Shown: positions 32,641 to 45,360, numbered from the stretch's first letter. The stretch: 64,000 bases of DNA from Emydura subglobosa (GCA_007922225.1 ML679973.1:6362597-6426596); one strand, 5' to 3'. The notes: generated by a model not told the origin, from the letters alone. Numbers and translations are program-made.

Positions 32641-33550
32641 TCCTCCACTGCCTTCAGTCAAGTTATACTGATCGTAGGAGTGTGTGGCCGTCCCTCCTTG
32701 TCAGTCTCCGGGGGAAGCCACACCCCCTTGCTGTCAAGGCAAGCTAGAAGAGGGGAATTATCTGTCTCCGATGTCCTGGCCTTTTAGGCAGGGCAGGGCA
32801 AAAAGCTGATAAGAGGGCTCTGGTTCTCAGGCAGGGACAGAGAGAGCTAGCAAACAGTCTAGGGACTCTGGCCCAGAAGCAGGGCAGAGCACCAATCAGT
32901 CTAGGGGCTCTGGCTCCCAGGTCTATACGCTCAGGCCATACCTCAGGTCCAGGGGTTCTGGCAAGCAATCTAAAGGGCTCTGGCCTGGTGGCAGGGCAGA
33001 GCTATAAATCAGTCCTCCTCACCTACGGCAAGCTAGCTGGGGGGACCTGGGGGTCCTGGGGGACCTGGGCCCAGCTTACTTCACCAGGTCCCAGCCCAGG
33101 TCCCTAGATTCCGCCACTGGGTTAGCAGGGATCAAGCTGCAACACCCCGACCTGTGTTCAGGCAGCACTACAGCCACACTATAGTCCAGCTGTCACTGGG
33201 CTCCTTCCTCCCCTCCCCTCAGGGTGTACCTGAGTCTCGGAGCCACTGTATGGTTGTCCCAGTAGCGCCTCGGTGTTGGGGTTTACTGGCAGCTCTGGGA
33301 CGTGGAGCAAGTCCTTGGCATGGCAGAGGTCTTTGATGGGGTACTGCTCTAGCTGCAGGAGAGAGACCTCCTCCTCCGGTAGCTCTCATCCCACTCAGCT
33401 AGAGGGCCTGCCCTTTGTACCTCCTGTATTTGTCCCGCTGTGGCGGGCATGGCTTTCCTGGCTCCATCCATCAGGAGGCAGGCAGTGGTCCCTCCTTGTC
33501 AGCTCTGAGGGAGGTCATGCCCCCTCACTACACAAATTTACACTGCTGTG
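32641..33550 (-). mobile_element. LTR-like or satellite-like turtle repeat
   Basis: The block has internal reiterations at 32830-33010 (ctagggactctggcccag, ctaggggctctggctccc, aaagggctctggcctgg). It continues through accaggtcccagcccaggtc and cagcactacagccacac. I recognise these strings from turtle sequence as a high-copy repeat, probably an LTR in reverse orientation, but no polyadenylation signal or TG/CA ends prove it. The phrase gtccctccttgtcag occurs near both edges, about 32690 and 33490. Confidence 0.4.
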
Positions 33551-33774
33551 AGAGGAGAGTCAGGCCTACTCTTTGAAGAGCAGTATTGTATCTGGAACAG
33601 GAATGGTGAGATTAGTTTCCTTCTCCTCATCTCTTCCAGAAACAAATCAATATTTGAGGGGAGAAGAGCAAACTGCCTTCAGCCAGCATCCAAACTATGG
33701 AAAAATGATGGCAAAATTTCTGATCACCTAAGCCACAGGACAGATAGTCCAAGCCACTGATTGACTGGGATGCT
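33551..33774. other. No gene recognised
   Basis: Short noncoding interval between an LTR-like block and a CR1 fragment. Confidence 0.3.
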
Positions 33775-33965
33775 ACCATGAGTCAAAGAGGTTGAAGACC
33801 AGTCACCAAGTCTGACCTCCTGTACATCACAGGTCACCAAAACCACCCAGCACCTGCACACTAAACCCAACAACCAAAGTATTACAACCCCCAGGAGACT
33901 AAACTATTGTGAGCCAAAGGCAATGAGACTCAGCAGGTCTCCCCCATCCACCATGTATCCTCCTT
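33775..33965 (-). mobile_element. CR1 fragment, antisense
   Basis: The phrases gtctgacctcctgtacatca, cacctgcacactaaaccc and cccaggagactaaactattg match the untranslated 3' region of a turtle CR1 subfamily distinct from the copies at 19-21 kb. The 3' octamer repeat is missing. Confidence 0.6.
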
Positions 33966-35560
33966 CTGGGGTGCACACTTCTGAATATTGCTTGGCTGGA
34001 TATTTTCCACCTGATTCTCAGAACATCTGGCTCACTAGCTTTGGTTGATCTGTGTGCTATTCAGCACATGTTCACACTTTGCCAAGCAGTGTGAGATATT
34101 TCAGCCTAAAGGGTTAGTTCTGATAAAGTTAGGCCAGGAACTGGAAAAACAGTGTGAATCCGGTTTAAGGTTTCATGTAGTGCAGCAACATCCCTGTTTT
34201 CATGACGGGTTGTAATGGGTGAATTCACTGAGCACTCTTAGGTGTTTTTCACAGCTGTGAGTACGCACTTTGCGTGGATTTTCATGGATTATGAAACCAC
34301 TTCACTCTGCTTGTGCCTTTGGTGGTGGTTTGGCTTTTCACAATCACTAGTGCAAGTGAAGCGTAGTTCGAATGATCACGGAAAGAGAATTCCAAGCCTG
34401 TTGGCAGAGATTCTTTATTGAAGAAAAGATATGAATGTGGAACAGAAATAATTTTTAAAAGGGAAATTATCCAATCAGTGAATAGAAAAAAATACCATGT
34501 GATTTAGATGGCCAATTAGAGATTATGAATATTACAATTCTTGAATCGAATGAAAGCTCCTTACAAGTCTCCTAGCTGAAATTTGCTTGTGTAAAATATT
34601 CATTGAACAATTTTGCATAACAAATAAATGCATAAAAATAGTGATTTGTTCACAGGCCACTGAAAAAAAAGGGGGGGGACAAAATCCACCATATAAACTG
34701 TATGCAGTGAATAATCTGGCCAACTTTAGCTGTACACACTCCTGCTGTGGTGTCTTCAGTGAATGAATGACATAAACCTGCCTCTGGGAAAAGCAAGAAT
34801 TACAGCTGTTAGGAGTGGAGAAAGAATACTGACTTGCCACATTCTTCAAAGTTCAGGAGTGTGGGGTTCTGGGATTTGGATTTAGCTGATGATAGACATT
34901 AGGAGTCGTAAAGGTCGGCTGTAGACGTGAGCTAAACTACAAAAGGCTATCTGGATTTTGGGAGTTGGTTCAGGCCCATATTCAACTGGGAGTAGGAAAT
35001 CTGCATGTCCGTCCAAACAGCTTTGCCCAAAACCTCTCCAGATGTGAAGAAGATATTCAATTTCCATCGTCAGTGCAGGACATGTAGCAGCAGGACAAAT
35101 TAAAACCCCAGCGTATGATGCACTAGGGGCTACAAATTGTTGGACACGTGTGAACTGACTGTAAATAAATAGAAAAGGTCAGAGCTATCCCAGAGCTGCA
35201 TATGAAATAACTGCAAATGACTATGTGCTCCAGGCCTACCTGTTTAGTTAACAAGGGGGGAGAGTGGGAGGAATCAAAACGCTGCTTCTGTAACATGTGG
35301 AAGTTCAAATCAACAGTGCTCAGAAGAGAAATACCAGGTGAAGGGTATTGGCCAGGAAAGACTGGAGCTATATTTAAGAATGAAAAGGCCCTATGTAAAT
35401 GCAAAGTTTTGTCCCATAAATCTGGGCTATAGACTGCAGTTGGGCCACATGTTAAAGATGGGGCGCAAAGGGTATCTCTGAAACAGTCCAACCCGCTAGG
35501 CACCCATTCATCTGGAGACACGCACGGGACATACGCCGATGCTCTGGGTGTGAACTGAAC
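33966..35560. other. No gene or repeat recognised
   Basis: Noncoding sequence with overlapping frames and no domain. A G-run lies at about 34671-34678. Confidence 0.3.
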
Positions 35561-35860
35561 ATACACATGCATGCAACATGTGCAGATACACCACCCAGCA
35601 CATCCGGGAAAGAGACATCATAGAGATGCATGTGTTCTGGGCACACGCTATACACAAATGCATGAGACTCACAAGAACGCCCTGGCCATAACCTGTATAC
35701 AGATGTGCATGTGCACATGGAAGTGTAACCCATTCACAGATATTTGTGAATGGATATGGCAGGGGATGCATGTGAGAACTTTGGGATGATCTGAATGGAG
35801 TAACACGCAGATGCTCCAACCATAGTGTCAATGCAGTGTGTGTGGCAATGGTGGGGAAGA
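35561..35860. repeat. Degenerate CA/TG-rich tract
   Basis: Strings like acacatgcatgcaacatgtg and gatgtgcatgtgcacatgg recur without a strict period. The cysteine- and histidine-rich frames on both strands are products of this tract. Confidence 0.5.
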
Positions 35861-37514
35861 CATGAACAGGATTTGTCACTTACTTCTTCCTCCTGGCCTG
35901 TGAATTCCTTGGTGATTGGCCTCTGAACGTCATTACTTACCTATGTTAGACCCTTTACTTTGTAATTACCTGATAAGTATCCTTTTAACCTCACCACACA
36001 GCAAATTACAGGGCCAATTTCCCATATCTACACGGTGATTACATGGCCTTGCGCATTATCTGGTAATTATAGTCAAAGGTGTTTTTACAACGGTTCAGTT
36101 CTATGATCATAGGTCCCCCCTTCCACTCCTGTGTCCAGGTCTTTCCCTTCATTGCACAGAACTCAGCCTCTTCCACAGTATCCTCTGTTCCTCCGGATCC
36201 CATGGAGGGCACTCTGCAGGTCCAAGAATCTGCTTGGGGGGAGAGGGTAGCTGTGAATGGATGTGCATCACTTCCCTACTGCCATTGCCACTCCCTACAC
36301 ACAGAGAGCCCATGATGGCTTACTGGGCAGTCCTAGGGGTCACCACAGACAGTGGGGTCTCTGCCAGTGAGGCACTATTGGTGCTTCACTGCTAAGGAGG
36401 AGGGCCAGACATGCACAGCCTCTGCTGATCTCCCTGGATCCACGAGTTTCCTAGGGGGAGGTCTGTATAGCTAAGCGTCTAATCCTATTCTTCAGGGTGT
36501 GGAGGGAGCAACCCTGCCCGCCCGTGACTGAACAATAGGAGAGAATGCATCCCTTGTGTGGGTTTTCCTGCAATAGGAGATGGTGGGATCTCATGTAACC
36601 TGCAGTTTTTAGGTCTTACGTTCAGATTCTGCTCTAGGAGAGAGAATGCCTCTCTCTACACAGTTACAAATCCCTACCCTGTTATCACAATGCAGTTACT
36701 ACCTAATCACACAGTTTTATTGCATGCTTCACCACAAAACACCCTGCAATGCCAGATGCTTTTAAAGGCTGTATTAGGGAAATAACAACAAAGCAATTCA
36801 GAATGCTGGCTTCATAGCTACTGAGTAATTTAGTGACTAGGCTGTTCTGTAATTTCTTTGTCGATATGGCTCTGTGGATTTGGCTCGGAAGAACTGTGTC
36901 AATTTTGCAGTGATGATGGACTGTGCAGTGTACTGTGGGCCTAGATAAAAGGAGTTGGTGGATCTCTACAATTCTCCCTGGACATTCCTCGACATCATAA
37001 AGTTGGCACTAATCTCCCAGCTCAACTAGTACTAATTGGTATCCTTCATGGCATTCTCAGCAAAGAGGCCAAGAACCAAAAGGCCCTGGAGGCTGAATTC
37101 TCCTCCTGCCCCTAAAAGTGATCTCTCTAGGTCAGCTGTGAGCAGGGGTGTGCATGGGAGGGGAAGCAAGCAGAGATACAGTCCCCCCAATAATCAGTAG
37201 GGGCACATAACTCCTATGGCCCTGGGGCTGGAGGAAGTATCTCTCCCTGCCACAGCACCGGGGCCTGAGGGGCTTTGTGACCCTGCTGCAGCCTGGGGCT
37301 GGAGGAGCAGTCCCCTACCCTCTTTTGCTATAATAAACCCCTGGCTATAATGGCCAAATGGCTTGTATCCCTAGGGGTTCGTTATAGTGAAGGTGTACTA
37401 TAAATACTCATAACATCATGTGTTTAATGTGCCCCTCCAAAAGTGGTCAAATTTAAATTCCTGCGCATGCCCCTGGGTATGAGGGATGTGTCTTGCAGTG
37501 TGAGGACACTAGAA
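35861..37514. other. Unassigned; contains stem-loop at 37328-37387
   Basis: The only structure noted is an imperfect hairpin with arms ctataataaacccct and aggggttcgttatag (13 of 15 pairing) at 37328-37342 and 37373-37387. It is probably part of an unnamed turtle repeat covering about 37190-37400. Confidence 0.35.
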
Positions 37515-37599
37515 GATCTGGAGTGAAATGCTGGCTCCATTGGAATCAGTGGCAGAATTTCCATTTACCTCACTGGGGACAGGATTCCACCTGGTGTCT
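37515..37599. repeat. Palindromic MITE (ctggagtgaaat type)
   Basis: The left arm ctggagtgaaatgctggc pairs with the right arm ggacaggattccacctgg. It is the same family style as 3552-3620. Confidence 0.5.
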
Positions 37600-37744
37600 G
37601 CAATTTTTATCAGTCCAGCAGCTTTCGTCAGCACTAACATTTATTTTAAGAGAAAATCAAAGGATGCCCTCTGTGACCATGGTCACTGGAGAGGCTACAC
37701 TGAGAATGCTCAGTCAGGGCAAACTACAAAGAATAGGGCAGATC

Positions 37745-38892
37745 CCGCAAACTGGTGGTTTATTCTATAATTAGTTTTCACCAAGCCAGTAACCAACCAG
37801 TTTCTAAAATACCTTACTGGTTACCAAGAAGGCAAAATACAGTTCCCTTTAAGCAATCCAGCCTTTGGCTCCCACCCAGACAGCCAAGTCTATATAGTGA
37901 GGATTACTTAAAACTTATTCACCATAAATAAAGTTCTACCAATCCCAAGAAATCAGACACATTACCCACCAGGTCAATGAATATTTCAGACGTTACCCAA
38001 ATGCACGCGTACAGCCAATTCTTATTAACTAATCTAAGATTTATTAAAAAGAAAAGAAAGAGAGTTACTGTGGTTAAAAGATACATACAGATATGAATAA
38101 AATGCTTAGGTCAGTTTCATAGCAGAGATGGTGAGGCTGTTGATTTGTAAAAGTCCTTCTAGAATCAGTTCATATAGTCCAATAGGCAGTCCATGTTCAG
38201 AGTTTGTTCAAATCCTTCCATGAGAATTTGCAGTGATAATCCAGAGTATTCCTAGAGACCTCGGTCTTGTGATTTAAGACTTTCCCTGGCAAAGTTTAAG
38301 CAGATCTGAGATAAAACAGGATCAGGTCTGACTTCCTTTATAGCGGAAGCAAGTTGTGGCCTTCCTTGGTTGAAGAATAAGTAATGTATATTTTTGCTTT
38401 GAAGTTAATCCCTATTTCCTAGGCATACACTGCTAACTAGTTGCATTCATTAGCATAAGGCAATTAACCATTCAAACAGTACATAGGTAGTTTATTACAA
38501 ACTTCAAAGAGAAATAAAGACAATGATATTATTACACCACAAGTTCCATCTAAATGGTACAATCCCCTTTCGATCACTGACTCAATAGAATACAGTAATG
38601 AAATATCATTGACAGGAATAGAAGTTTAGCTCTACAAGCTAATTAGATCGCATTGTTAAACTTCTAACAAGATATAGGTAAACACAGATGAATACAATTA
38701 GTATTTATTGTTAATTCTCTAACAACGCAGGCCTACATTTCAAAAGCTCTAGTCTGTTTAACATGGCTTTGCTAACTATCTACAAGGAATGGCCCTATTT
38801 ACCATTGAAATACTCTTCTAATATGTCCAGATGGGTTGTTTTCAGGTCAGGCAGTCTGCTGGTTGCTTAACCCTTGTTGGTTCAGCATCACA
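37745..38892 (-). mobile_element. LTR-like retroelement, antisense
   Basis: Reading the minus strand, the block starts TGTGATGCTGAACC at 38892 and carries an AATAAA at 38045-38040 about two thirds of the way in. On the plus strand aagaaatcagacacattacc, caggtcaatgaatatttcag and gaaaagaaagagagttac are strings I know from a turtle LTR. The left limit is approximate. No gag-pol-env sequence adjoins, so this is likely a solo LTR. Confidence 0.55.
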
Positions 38893-39065
38893 CCCTCTGT
38901 GTTTGTTTCACTCTGCCAGTGACCGGTATGGACAGCGTAGTACAAGTGGCTGCATGTTCTCAGGGCTCTCCAATTCCAGCTTTACCTTGTTGAATGCATG
39001 GTGAGTCCCAGAGGAGACGGGTTAAAAAAGAGTGAACTTCTGCAGGAGTTGCTGCAAAATAATGT
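38893..39065. other. No gene recognised
   Basis: Short noncoding interval. Confidence 0.3.
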
Positions 39066-39270
39066 TTGCCTAGCACAGAAGGGCTGTGTGCTATAAAGAG
39101 GTGTGTATGTGAGTGTAAGAGAGCGGGAGTGTTGCAGTGTTATAGAGTGTGTATGGGAGAGAGAACAAGAGGGAATGGGACAGTGTGTGAGAGACAGTGC
39201 GTGTATAAGGGGGGAGGATGCGTGTATAGGGGGTACTGTGTGCGGCTGAGATGTGTGGAGACATGATGTG
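39066..39270. repeat. Degenerate GT/GA-rich tract
   Basis: Irregular gtgtatgtgagtg, gagagagaac and gtgtgtgagagacagtg strings occupy this stretch. It looks like a decayed compound microsatellite. Confidence 0.5.
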
Positions 39271-40110
39271 TGCTATGCTATTGATTGATCTTACCCCGTG
39301 ACCTTCGTTTTGTTGCCTGAGCCTTTTAGTAGCAATGCAGCGCAGAAGGAGAAAGGGAAGCCTCCTCCTGGAGACAGCTGTGCGTCAGCCTCAATAACCA
39401 TCCCAATACACAGTGCGAGGGAGCACAAAGCAGCCTAATTAAGAGGCATATGTTGAAAAGGAAGCCAGTGGTCACAACTGGGACCTTTGACCAAAGGGGC
39501 TATTAGAAGCGTTTTGTGGAGTTAGGTAGACAGGAGTGGCTTGGCTAAAGAGTCTAGGAGACAAGTCTTGGGCTGCCTAGATAGATCCACTTCACTGGGC
39601 ATCGTGGGTTGGGTGAAGTCCCCCTCTATTCAGTGGGGGAAAAGCTCTGCCCTGTTGCCTAGTCTGAAAGAGGTCGGTGCATTCTGCTGTGCCTGTGGCC
39701 TTCACTGGCCCCTCTGTTGGCTCACCTGTGGGTGTGTGGACTCAGTGCCTGTTCTTGTTGTGTCTCCTGGCCAGTTGTGGTCCGTCAGCCTCCCGTGATG
39801 TCAATTATACATCTGCAGGCACAGGGAGGGCTGAGCCAGGGGCTAGTGAAGGAGAGAGCCAGTGGACTCATAATGCCTTCCTTCAAAGTCCTCAGGCACC
39901 TGGGAAACAAAGTCTTGGTCGTGAATAAAAACCTGCCTGACACATCCCTCTCCTTCCTAATCCCGTGTCTCAGATGGAGCAGAGGGGTGTTGCAGGGCTG
40001 CCAGGAGAATGAGAAAGCAAGTGTCTTGCCTCGTCCTTCAGGCCTCAGACGCGTGCACTCTTCCAAGCAGCTCTGCCTGGAGAGCCACAAACTGACACCG
40101 GCATACGCAT
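39271..40110. other. No gene or repeat recognised
   Basis: A 226-codon plus-strand frame begins at 39717 and runs into the CA-rich tract. Its sequence is cysteine- and histidine-rich with no domain, so I do not call it a gene. Confidence 0.3.
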
Positions 40111-40114
40111 GCCT

Positions 40115-40560
40115 TCACAGCTTGCACACACACACACTCACCTGGTCACATGCTCATCTGCACCCCACGCACATCTACATGTCCCACCTTTGCTCCGGAA
40201 GGCAGGTATGCTCACACCTATATGTATACCCTCTAGCGTGTGCACACGCACGCCACACCTTCACCTGTGAAATCCACACATGCACCGCTGGATGGCACAT
40301 TCTCTCTCACACACGTGTGTGCACACTCAAACACATGGATACACGTGGTGACTTTCATGCAGTCCCACAGACACTTGCAGGCTCTAACTCGCATTAACAC
40401 AGGCACCGTTGATGGTACGCACATTCAGGTGCCTGCAGATAATTGCCTATGCAGGCTGACACTGACACAAACGCATACCAGGATGCACGTGCCTATTGGC
40501 ACGTTCAGACAAGTGCAGTTGCATTTGGTGATACACATCTCCACGCCGATTCAAAGACAG
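40115..40560. repeat. Degenerate CA-rich minisatellite-like tract
   Basis: The plus strand is filled with cacacacacactcacctgg, gtgcacacgcacgcc and ctcacacacgtgtgtgcac strings at irregular spacing. It explains the long open frames crossing it, because such repeats are poor in stop codons. Confidence 0.6.
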
Positions 40561-41029
40561 GAAAAGATAAAAGGATCCAGGTGGGTGGGGATGAAAGAGG
40601 AAGTAATTCCCTTAGGCTTGTTTGAGCTTCACTGGAATGGCTTTCTGTTTAGCAGGGGCCAGTTTTCTCCTAAAATAACCAAAGAGGTTGTTGCTGAGTT
40701 GCATTTTTACCTCTCCATTCTCTCGCCTCTTCTGAGCTGGGAAAAAAAAGAGAGGGAAAGTACCAGAGCAGGCCCGCAAATGGCCCAGGTATGTAAAGAG
40801 GAATATGAGATCTGGGCCACTGTCCTGGGTTCTGAGGGAGGAATCCTTTCCAGCAGGGACAGGGAGGCTTGGAGCTTGACCCTTAGGATAAATACTCACA
40901 TATACTGGGAGGATGAAGTGTGTCTGGAAGTATTTCAAAGGGAAATCTGCTATGGAGGAGGAGTTAAATATTTTGCAAAGCAAAGCTTTTTGCTCAATCT
41001 CAATGTGAAAATTGGGTAAGAGTTGTGAG
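40561..41029. other. No gene recognised
   Basis: The tail of a 259-codon frame that starts in the CA-rich tract lies here; no domain was seen. Confidence 0.3.
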
Positions 41030-41340
41030 AAGGAAGGGGGCTCAGTGGTCTGAGACCTGGGACACCTAGTTCAGTTTCCTGTTCTGCCACAGAATTCCCG
41101 TGTGACCCTGGGAAAGTCACTTTGGCCCAGGTCCTCAAAGGTATTTTAGGCTCCTAAACTTCCACTTGTTTCAGAGGAAGTCAAGAGCCTAAATACCTTT
41201 GAGGATCTGGGCCACTGGGTCTCAGCCCTCCATCTATAAAAGGGGGATGATAGCACTTCCCTACCTCCCTGGGGGTGTTGTGAGGATAAATACACTAGCA
41301 GTTGTGAGGCGCTCAGATCCTGCGGCAAGGGGGACCCTAT
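41030..41340 (+). mobile_element. MIR-like SINE split by a MITE
   Basis: The left half reads ggctcagtggtctgagacc, cagtttcctgttctgcc and tgaccctgggaaagtcac. The right half resumes with tcagccctccatctataaaa, ggggatgatagcact and ttgtgaggataaatac. Between them lies the palindrome 41124-41213, so the MITE is younger than the SINE. Confidence 0.75.
41124..41213. repeat. 90-bp palindromic MITE inside the MIR
   Basis: The arms ggcccaggtcctcaaaggta and tacctttgaggatctgggcc differ at one base, and the pairing continues into ttaggctc/gagcctaa. I know it as a common turtle/crocodilian MITE. The target duplication is not clear, perhaps only two or three bases. Confidence 0.75.
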
Positions 41341-41454
41341 AACCTACAACCTACAACAGAAAGTTCCCTCTAAGATTACTGTAACCCGAGATCCTATCAC
41401 TGCTGGAGGTTCGTCTAGTGATCCAGCTATTCGTGTGAGCGACCCAACCAGGAC

Positions 41455-41555
41455 TTTCTCTTATTCTCCATTTCTGCAGGGTCTAGCACAATGAGGGCCT
41501 GTGTTTGGTTGGTTGCTAGGTCCTATTATATTAAATAATAGTAATAATAATCTAG
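41455..41555 (+). mobile_element. MIR/L2-type 3' tail
   Basis: The phrase gcagggtctagcacaatgag with a terminal aataatagtaataataat run is the L2-type tail. It may be the displaced 3' end of the MIR at 41030-41340. Confidence 0.5.
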
Positions 41556-44500
41556 TGGAGTTCTGCTAATAAAAGAGCATTAACCCAATAGCTGCATGCC
41601 TGGAGTTACTTCCGCAATATATTACCAGGGAGCAATTCTTGCGGCCATCAAGAATTGCACCCTGAAGTGTGCTGTGGGGTAAATCAAACACACACAGAGA
41701 AGTGCAGGATTAATGCCCTTTTATTAACTGAGCTCCAGGAGTCTGCTGGGCACTTTTACAGCTCGTGCACTAGACTAACCTCTAACCATGCTAGATTTTC
41801 AGATGACAGCCCCATGAAGGGACACATTGTTACACCTCTCACCCAGATATCAGACAGAGAGATCCCCATCACGTGTAGTGTTTATGGGTAGTGAGAGGAC
41901 CTTGGTCCTCGGGAAACTTCTAGAATGGGTTATATACATAGATTGTTTACCTAGTCTGCTCTCCTATCTTTGTAGCGGCCAGTGGCAGATGCATCAGAGA
42001 TAGGTAGAAATCCCCCATATCACACTGAAATGTGTAATATGTAGTGTGTGTGTGGGGGGGGGGGATATTTTTACACTGCACCCAGTTAAAAATCAGCCTG
42101 CTGCCTGAAACACCAAGACCAGTTGCACAGGATTTTGTTATCCTAGCTAGATAACTGCTGCAGCAGATGATCTTATTCATATACTGTAAGTCTCTAATCC
42201 TTTAAAAAGAGTCTTAATATATTTGCTTCAGTAATGCTATAGTGCGTTCCTTGTGTTACTGAATATCCAGTGTGTTGCATAAAAGAGCACTTGTTGCCTT
42301 CAAAGTCTCACTGAGTGCCTTCTCATCCACCTGTTATGCACCATGCTGAATAGGAGCATCCAGACAGTCCTGGAGATGCTGCAGCTACCCCAATTCTTAG
42401 AGTGGCACAAGGCAATCAGCATATCCCTATTAGTTTGCCTGGAAGAGGGAGGGTGGAACAGTATTTCCTTTGATGTCAGGGGATTTCTGACTGCTTCAGA
42501 TACTTTCCCACAGCCAGAAAACTACTCCTCTTTTCCCCCTTCTCTTTCCCTATTTTGATAGTTATAACAACATCAGTGGAGTTTGAATTCAAGCTTTGAA
42601 TATTCCATGAGCAAACCACTGCAGATCCAAAGAGAACTGGTTTCCATGCCGGGGATGCTGGCTTTCAGAGAGACAGTTGTCGCATTGTGCAAAGACAGGA
42701 AGGGCCAGACTGAAGGTAGCCTGGGAATATCAGCAGACCCTGACTTATTGCAGAGGGAGTTGGGGATGGGCAGGTGACGGCACTGATTAGTTATCCTGCT
42801 GCATTGTGGATTAAGAATTTACTGGAAACTTTGTGTGCAAAACACTGTGCAAATCTAAATACAGCCAGGGCTGGCTCCAGGTTTATTGGTGCCCTGGATG
42901 AAAATGTGTTTCAGTGGATGTGCAGTTCCAAACACTTGGGCCACGATCATTACAACAAGCAGCAATAAGAAGAGAGGGGAAAAAAGGTTTTGTGATAGGT
43001 TTTGACGACAGTCAAAATAAAACATGTACATTCTGCCTACCTGCATGCATCCTGGGCAAAACGCAGCTGGCTAACGTGTAGACTTGCCTGAAGAGTGATG
43101 TGTGTGCTCTTTGTGGAAAACAGTCCTGATCGATCTGGCTCTGCTGTTCTTAAGGCTTCAGACAGTGCACCCCAACATTACAGTCACGGCAGTATAGGGG
43201 TCTCACTGGAGCTCATCGGGCTCCTAACTGGCTACTTCCTATTCTTAACTGTGAGTGCCTATAGGAGAATCTCCTGCAGGTAACTCGGTGGAGTTTTGCT
43301 TGGGAGGCTTAGCTAAACATTCTCCCCACACATTGCCTCAGTACACAGTCAGTCTGTGTCCATGACAGGTTTATTTTCTTATCAAGCCCTCAAGAGACTG
43401 GTGTGACCAGGTGGATTGAAAATCGTTCTTTTAATGCATTTAGTCCGAGACTAGTCATTTCTGTCTCTTGAGGTCTCTTTGTCCCTTTTCCTCTTCTCCC
43501 CACTTCACGGTTTCTCTCCATTCTGCCTATTTTTCTCTCCTTCCTTCCCTTCCCTTCTTTGTCCTGTCTTGAGACAGCGATTTGATTATCTTTCCAGTGC
43601 TTTGATCCTGCCATCAGGCAGACACGTAACCTTGTCACTCCCTCCTGGAGACACTGTAATGGGCAGACTGGAAATACCTGAGGCTAGGAGGCAATGATTT
43701 AACACCATTTGTTATCTAGCTTGCTGTTGCCTCCCTCCCTTTTACCTTTCATCAAAGGCAGGACAGTTTTGTCCATTTTGTTTTCTTGCAACTTCGTTAT
43801 GTTTTGCATCTCGTTGAGTGACTGGAAGGAGGGTGATGTGTGCATGTGTTGGGGGGCGGGGAGCAAGAGTGGGATGGATAGATGGATGGATCGTTGGGAA
43901 GGAATCAAGTTTTACAGAAAATCTTTCCAAGTGCAAGCCAATAAGATTCTGAATTTTTATATTACAGATGATCTGTAATTATTCTTTGGTTTTTAGTTTC
44001 TGAAAAGTAGGCCAGGCTGGTTAAACCCTGATGAATAAACTTTGGAGAACACAGTCCGGCTCACCGTCCCAATGGCTCTCGTGCCGCTTCATAGGACGCG
44101 GGGACGGACACAAGCACATTTCCCCACTTATCATACCTGAGTTTCCATCTGGCGAGTGGGTTGGAATAAGTTCCAATGTGACGTTTCTATATTTAGTCCA
44201 GACAAAAAAATATATCGATATTGATAAATACAGGAAATGTGCGTATGTGTGGGTGTGCATACACCCAGTGATGCAGTCAGGCCCACACGTGCACAGCACT
44301 GACACAGACACAGTTGGCCCTGCATTAGTGTGCACATTGGAAAAAAAGGTGTAAGGGTCCTTCCCTCCCCACTTAGGCCCCAGTCACAAAGGGGGCAAGG
44401 AGGATGGGGTGCATGTGGAAGCGTTCCCCCGTGCCAATCAGAAGCGCTGAGATGGCCTAGAGGGGCAGTGCATGCTGCACCCTTTATAAAGGTGGCGGAG

Positions 44501-45029
44501 GAACCTCCATTGAAGCCAGAGTGGGGCTAGGCTATAGCCTCATTAGCAATTCTGGCTAGGTGAGCCAGACCTCATTCTGCACCTCCTCCCCCAGCATGGG
44601 CGGTGGTGTAAAGCCACCATCTGCCCTAATGCAGTAACTAACACATTTATCCAGAAGGACAGGTCTGGAATGCATTACATACGTTGAGCTAATGTTGTTG
44701 TAAGAACCTTAGCGGCTGCATTCCCTGACTGTTTGCAGCTCTTAACAGCATCAGCTTCACATTGAATTCACAAAGGGTTGGGTTGTTTGGGTTTGTTTGG
44801 TTTTTTTTGCACTTAATCCTCTTGGTGCAGGTTTGTTGTTGCTGCTGCTTTGTTTTCAAATACAAGAGCAGAAAGAAATTGCCTGCACTTTTCCCACTAA
44901 TGGCCCCCATTTAGTTCTGAATCCATGCCTCTCTTGGAGAGGAGGCGGGAAGGAGAGACGTCCCATCTTTGCTGTTGCTCTGGCTTCGCTTGAGACAAGG
45001 CTACAGGGATTGCTGTATCTGAATCACTG
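41556..45029. other. Long unrecognised stretch
   Basis: No repeat family or gene was recognised. Local features are a G-run at about 42053-42063, a pyrimidine tract at 43450-43565, a ggatggatagatggatgga tract near 43873, and GT-rich strings near 44235-44300. Confidence 0.25.
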
Positions 45030-45110
45030 GGTCAGTCTTGAATCAGACCAGCGGCCCAGCATCCTGTCTCTGGTGTTGGCCAGGAAATGGTGCTCTCATA
45101 GAGCAGAGGA
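45030..45110 (-). mobile_element. CR1 fragment, antisense
   Basis: The phrases actgggtcagtcttgaatca, gaccagcggcccagcatcct and tggtgttggccagg match a CR1 3' region common in turtles and birds. It is a short remnant. Confidence 0.5.
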
Positions 45111-45269
45111 GGGATATTGTTCCATACGTAAGGGCAGGATGTTGCCGAGTTGCTTTTGTGAGAAACAGACGCATGGCATCTCCGGACTGTATGGGCAGAG
45201 TGGAGCACGGGGAACTCAAATTAGGGAGCTGTTCCACTTTTAACAGCAAGGCTCAGTGTTTGAACTCTG

Positions 45270-45360
45270 ATGCCCCTTAGTGAGTTGTCTGCAGCAGGGA
45301 TTGCACCTGCATCTCTGGATGACAAAAGGTGAGGCTGTATGGCCTGAGCTAAAAAACCCG
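45270..45360 (-). repeat. tRNA-like repeat fragment, antisense
   Basis: The reverse complement gives a B-box-like ggtgcaatccc and an A-box-like tagctcaggccatac, with a layout like that at 52676-52745 and 59391-59450. It is a SINE-type remnant, not a tRNA gene, because no cloverleaf can be built. Confidence 0.4.

Noticed and set aside
39717..41019. Long plus-strand open frames (226 and 259 codons)
   Set aside because: They run through a CA-rich tract poor in stop codons, overlap each other in different phases, and show no domain, signal peptide or splice context.
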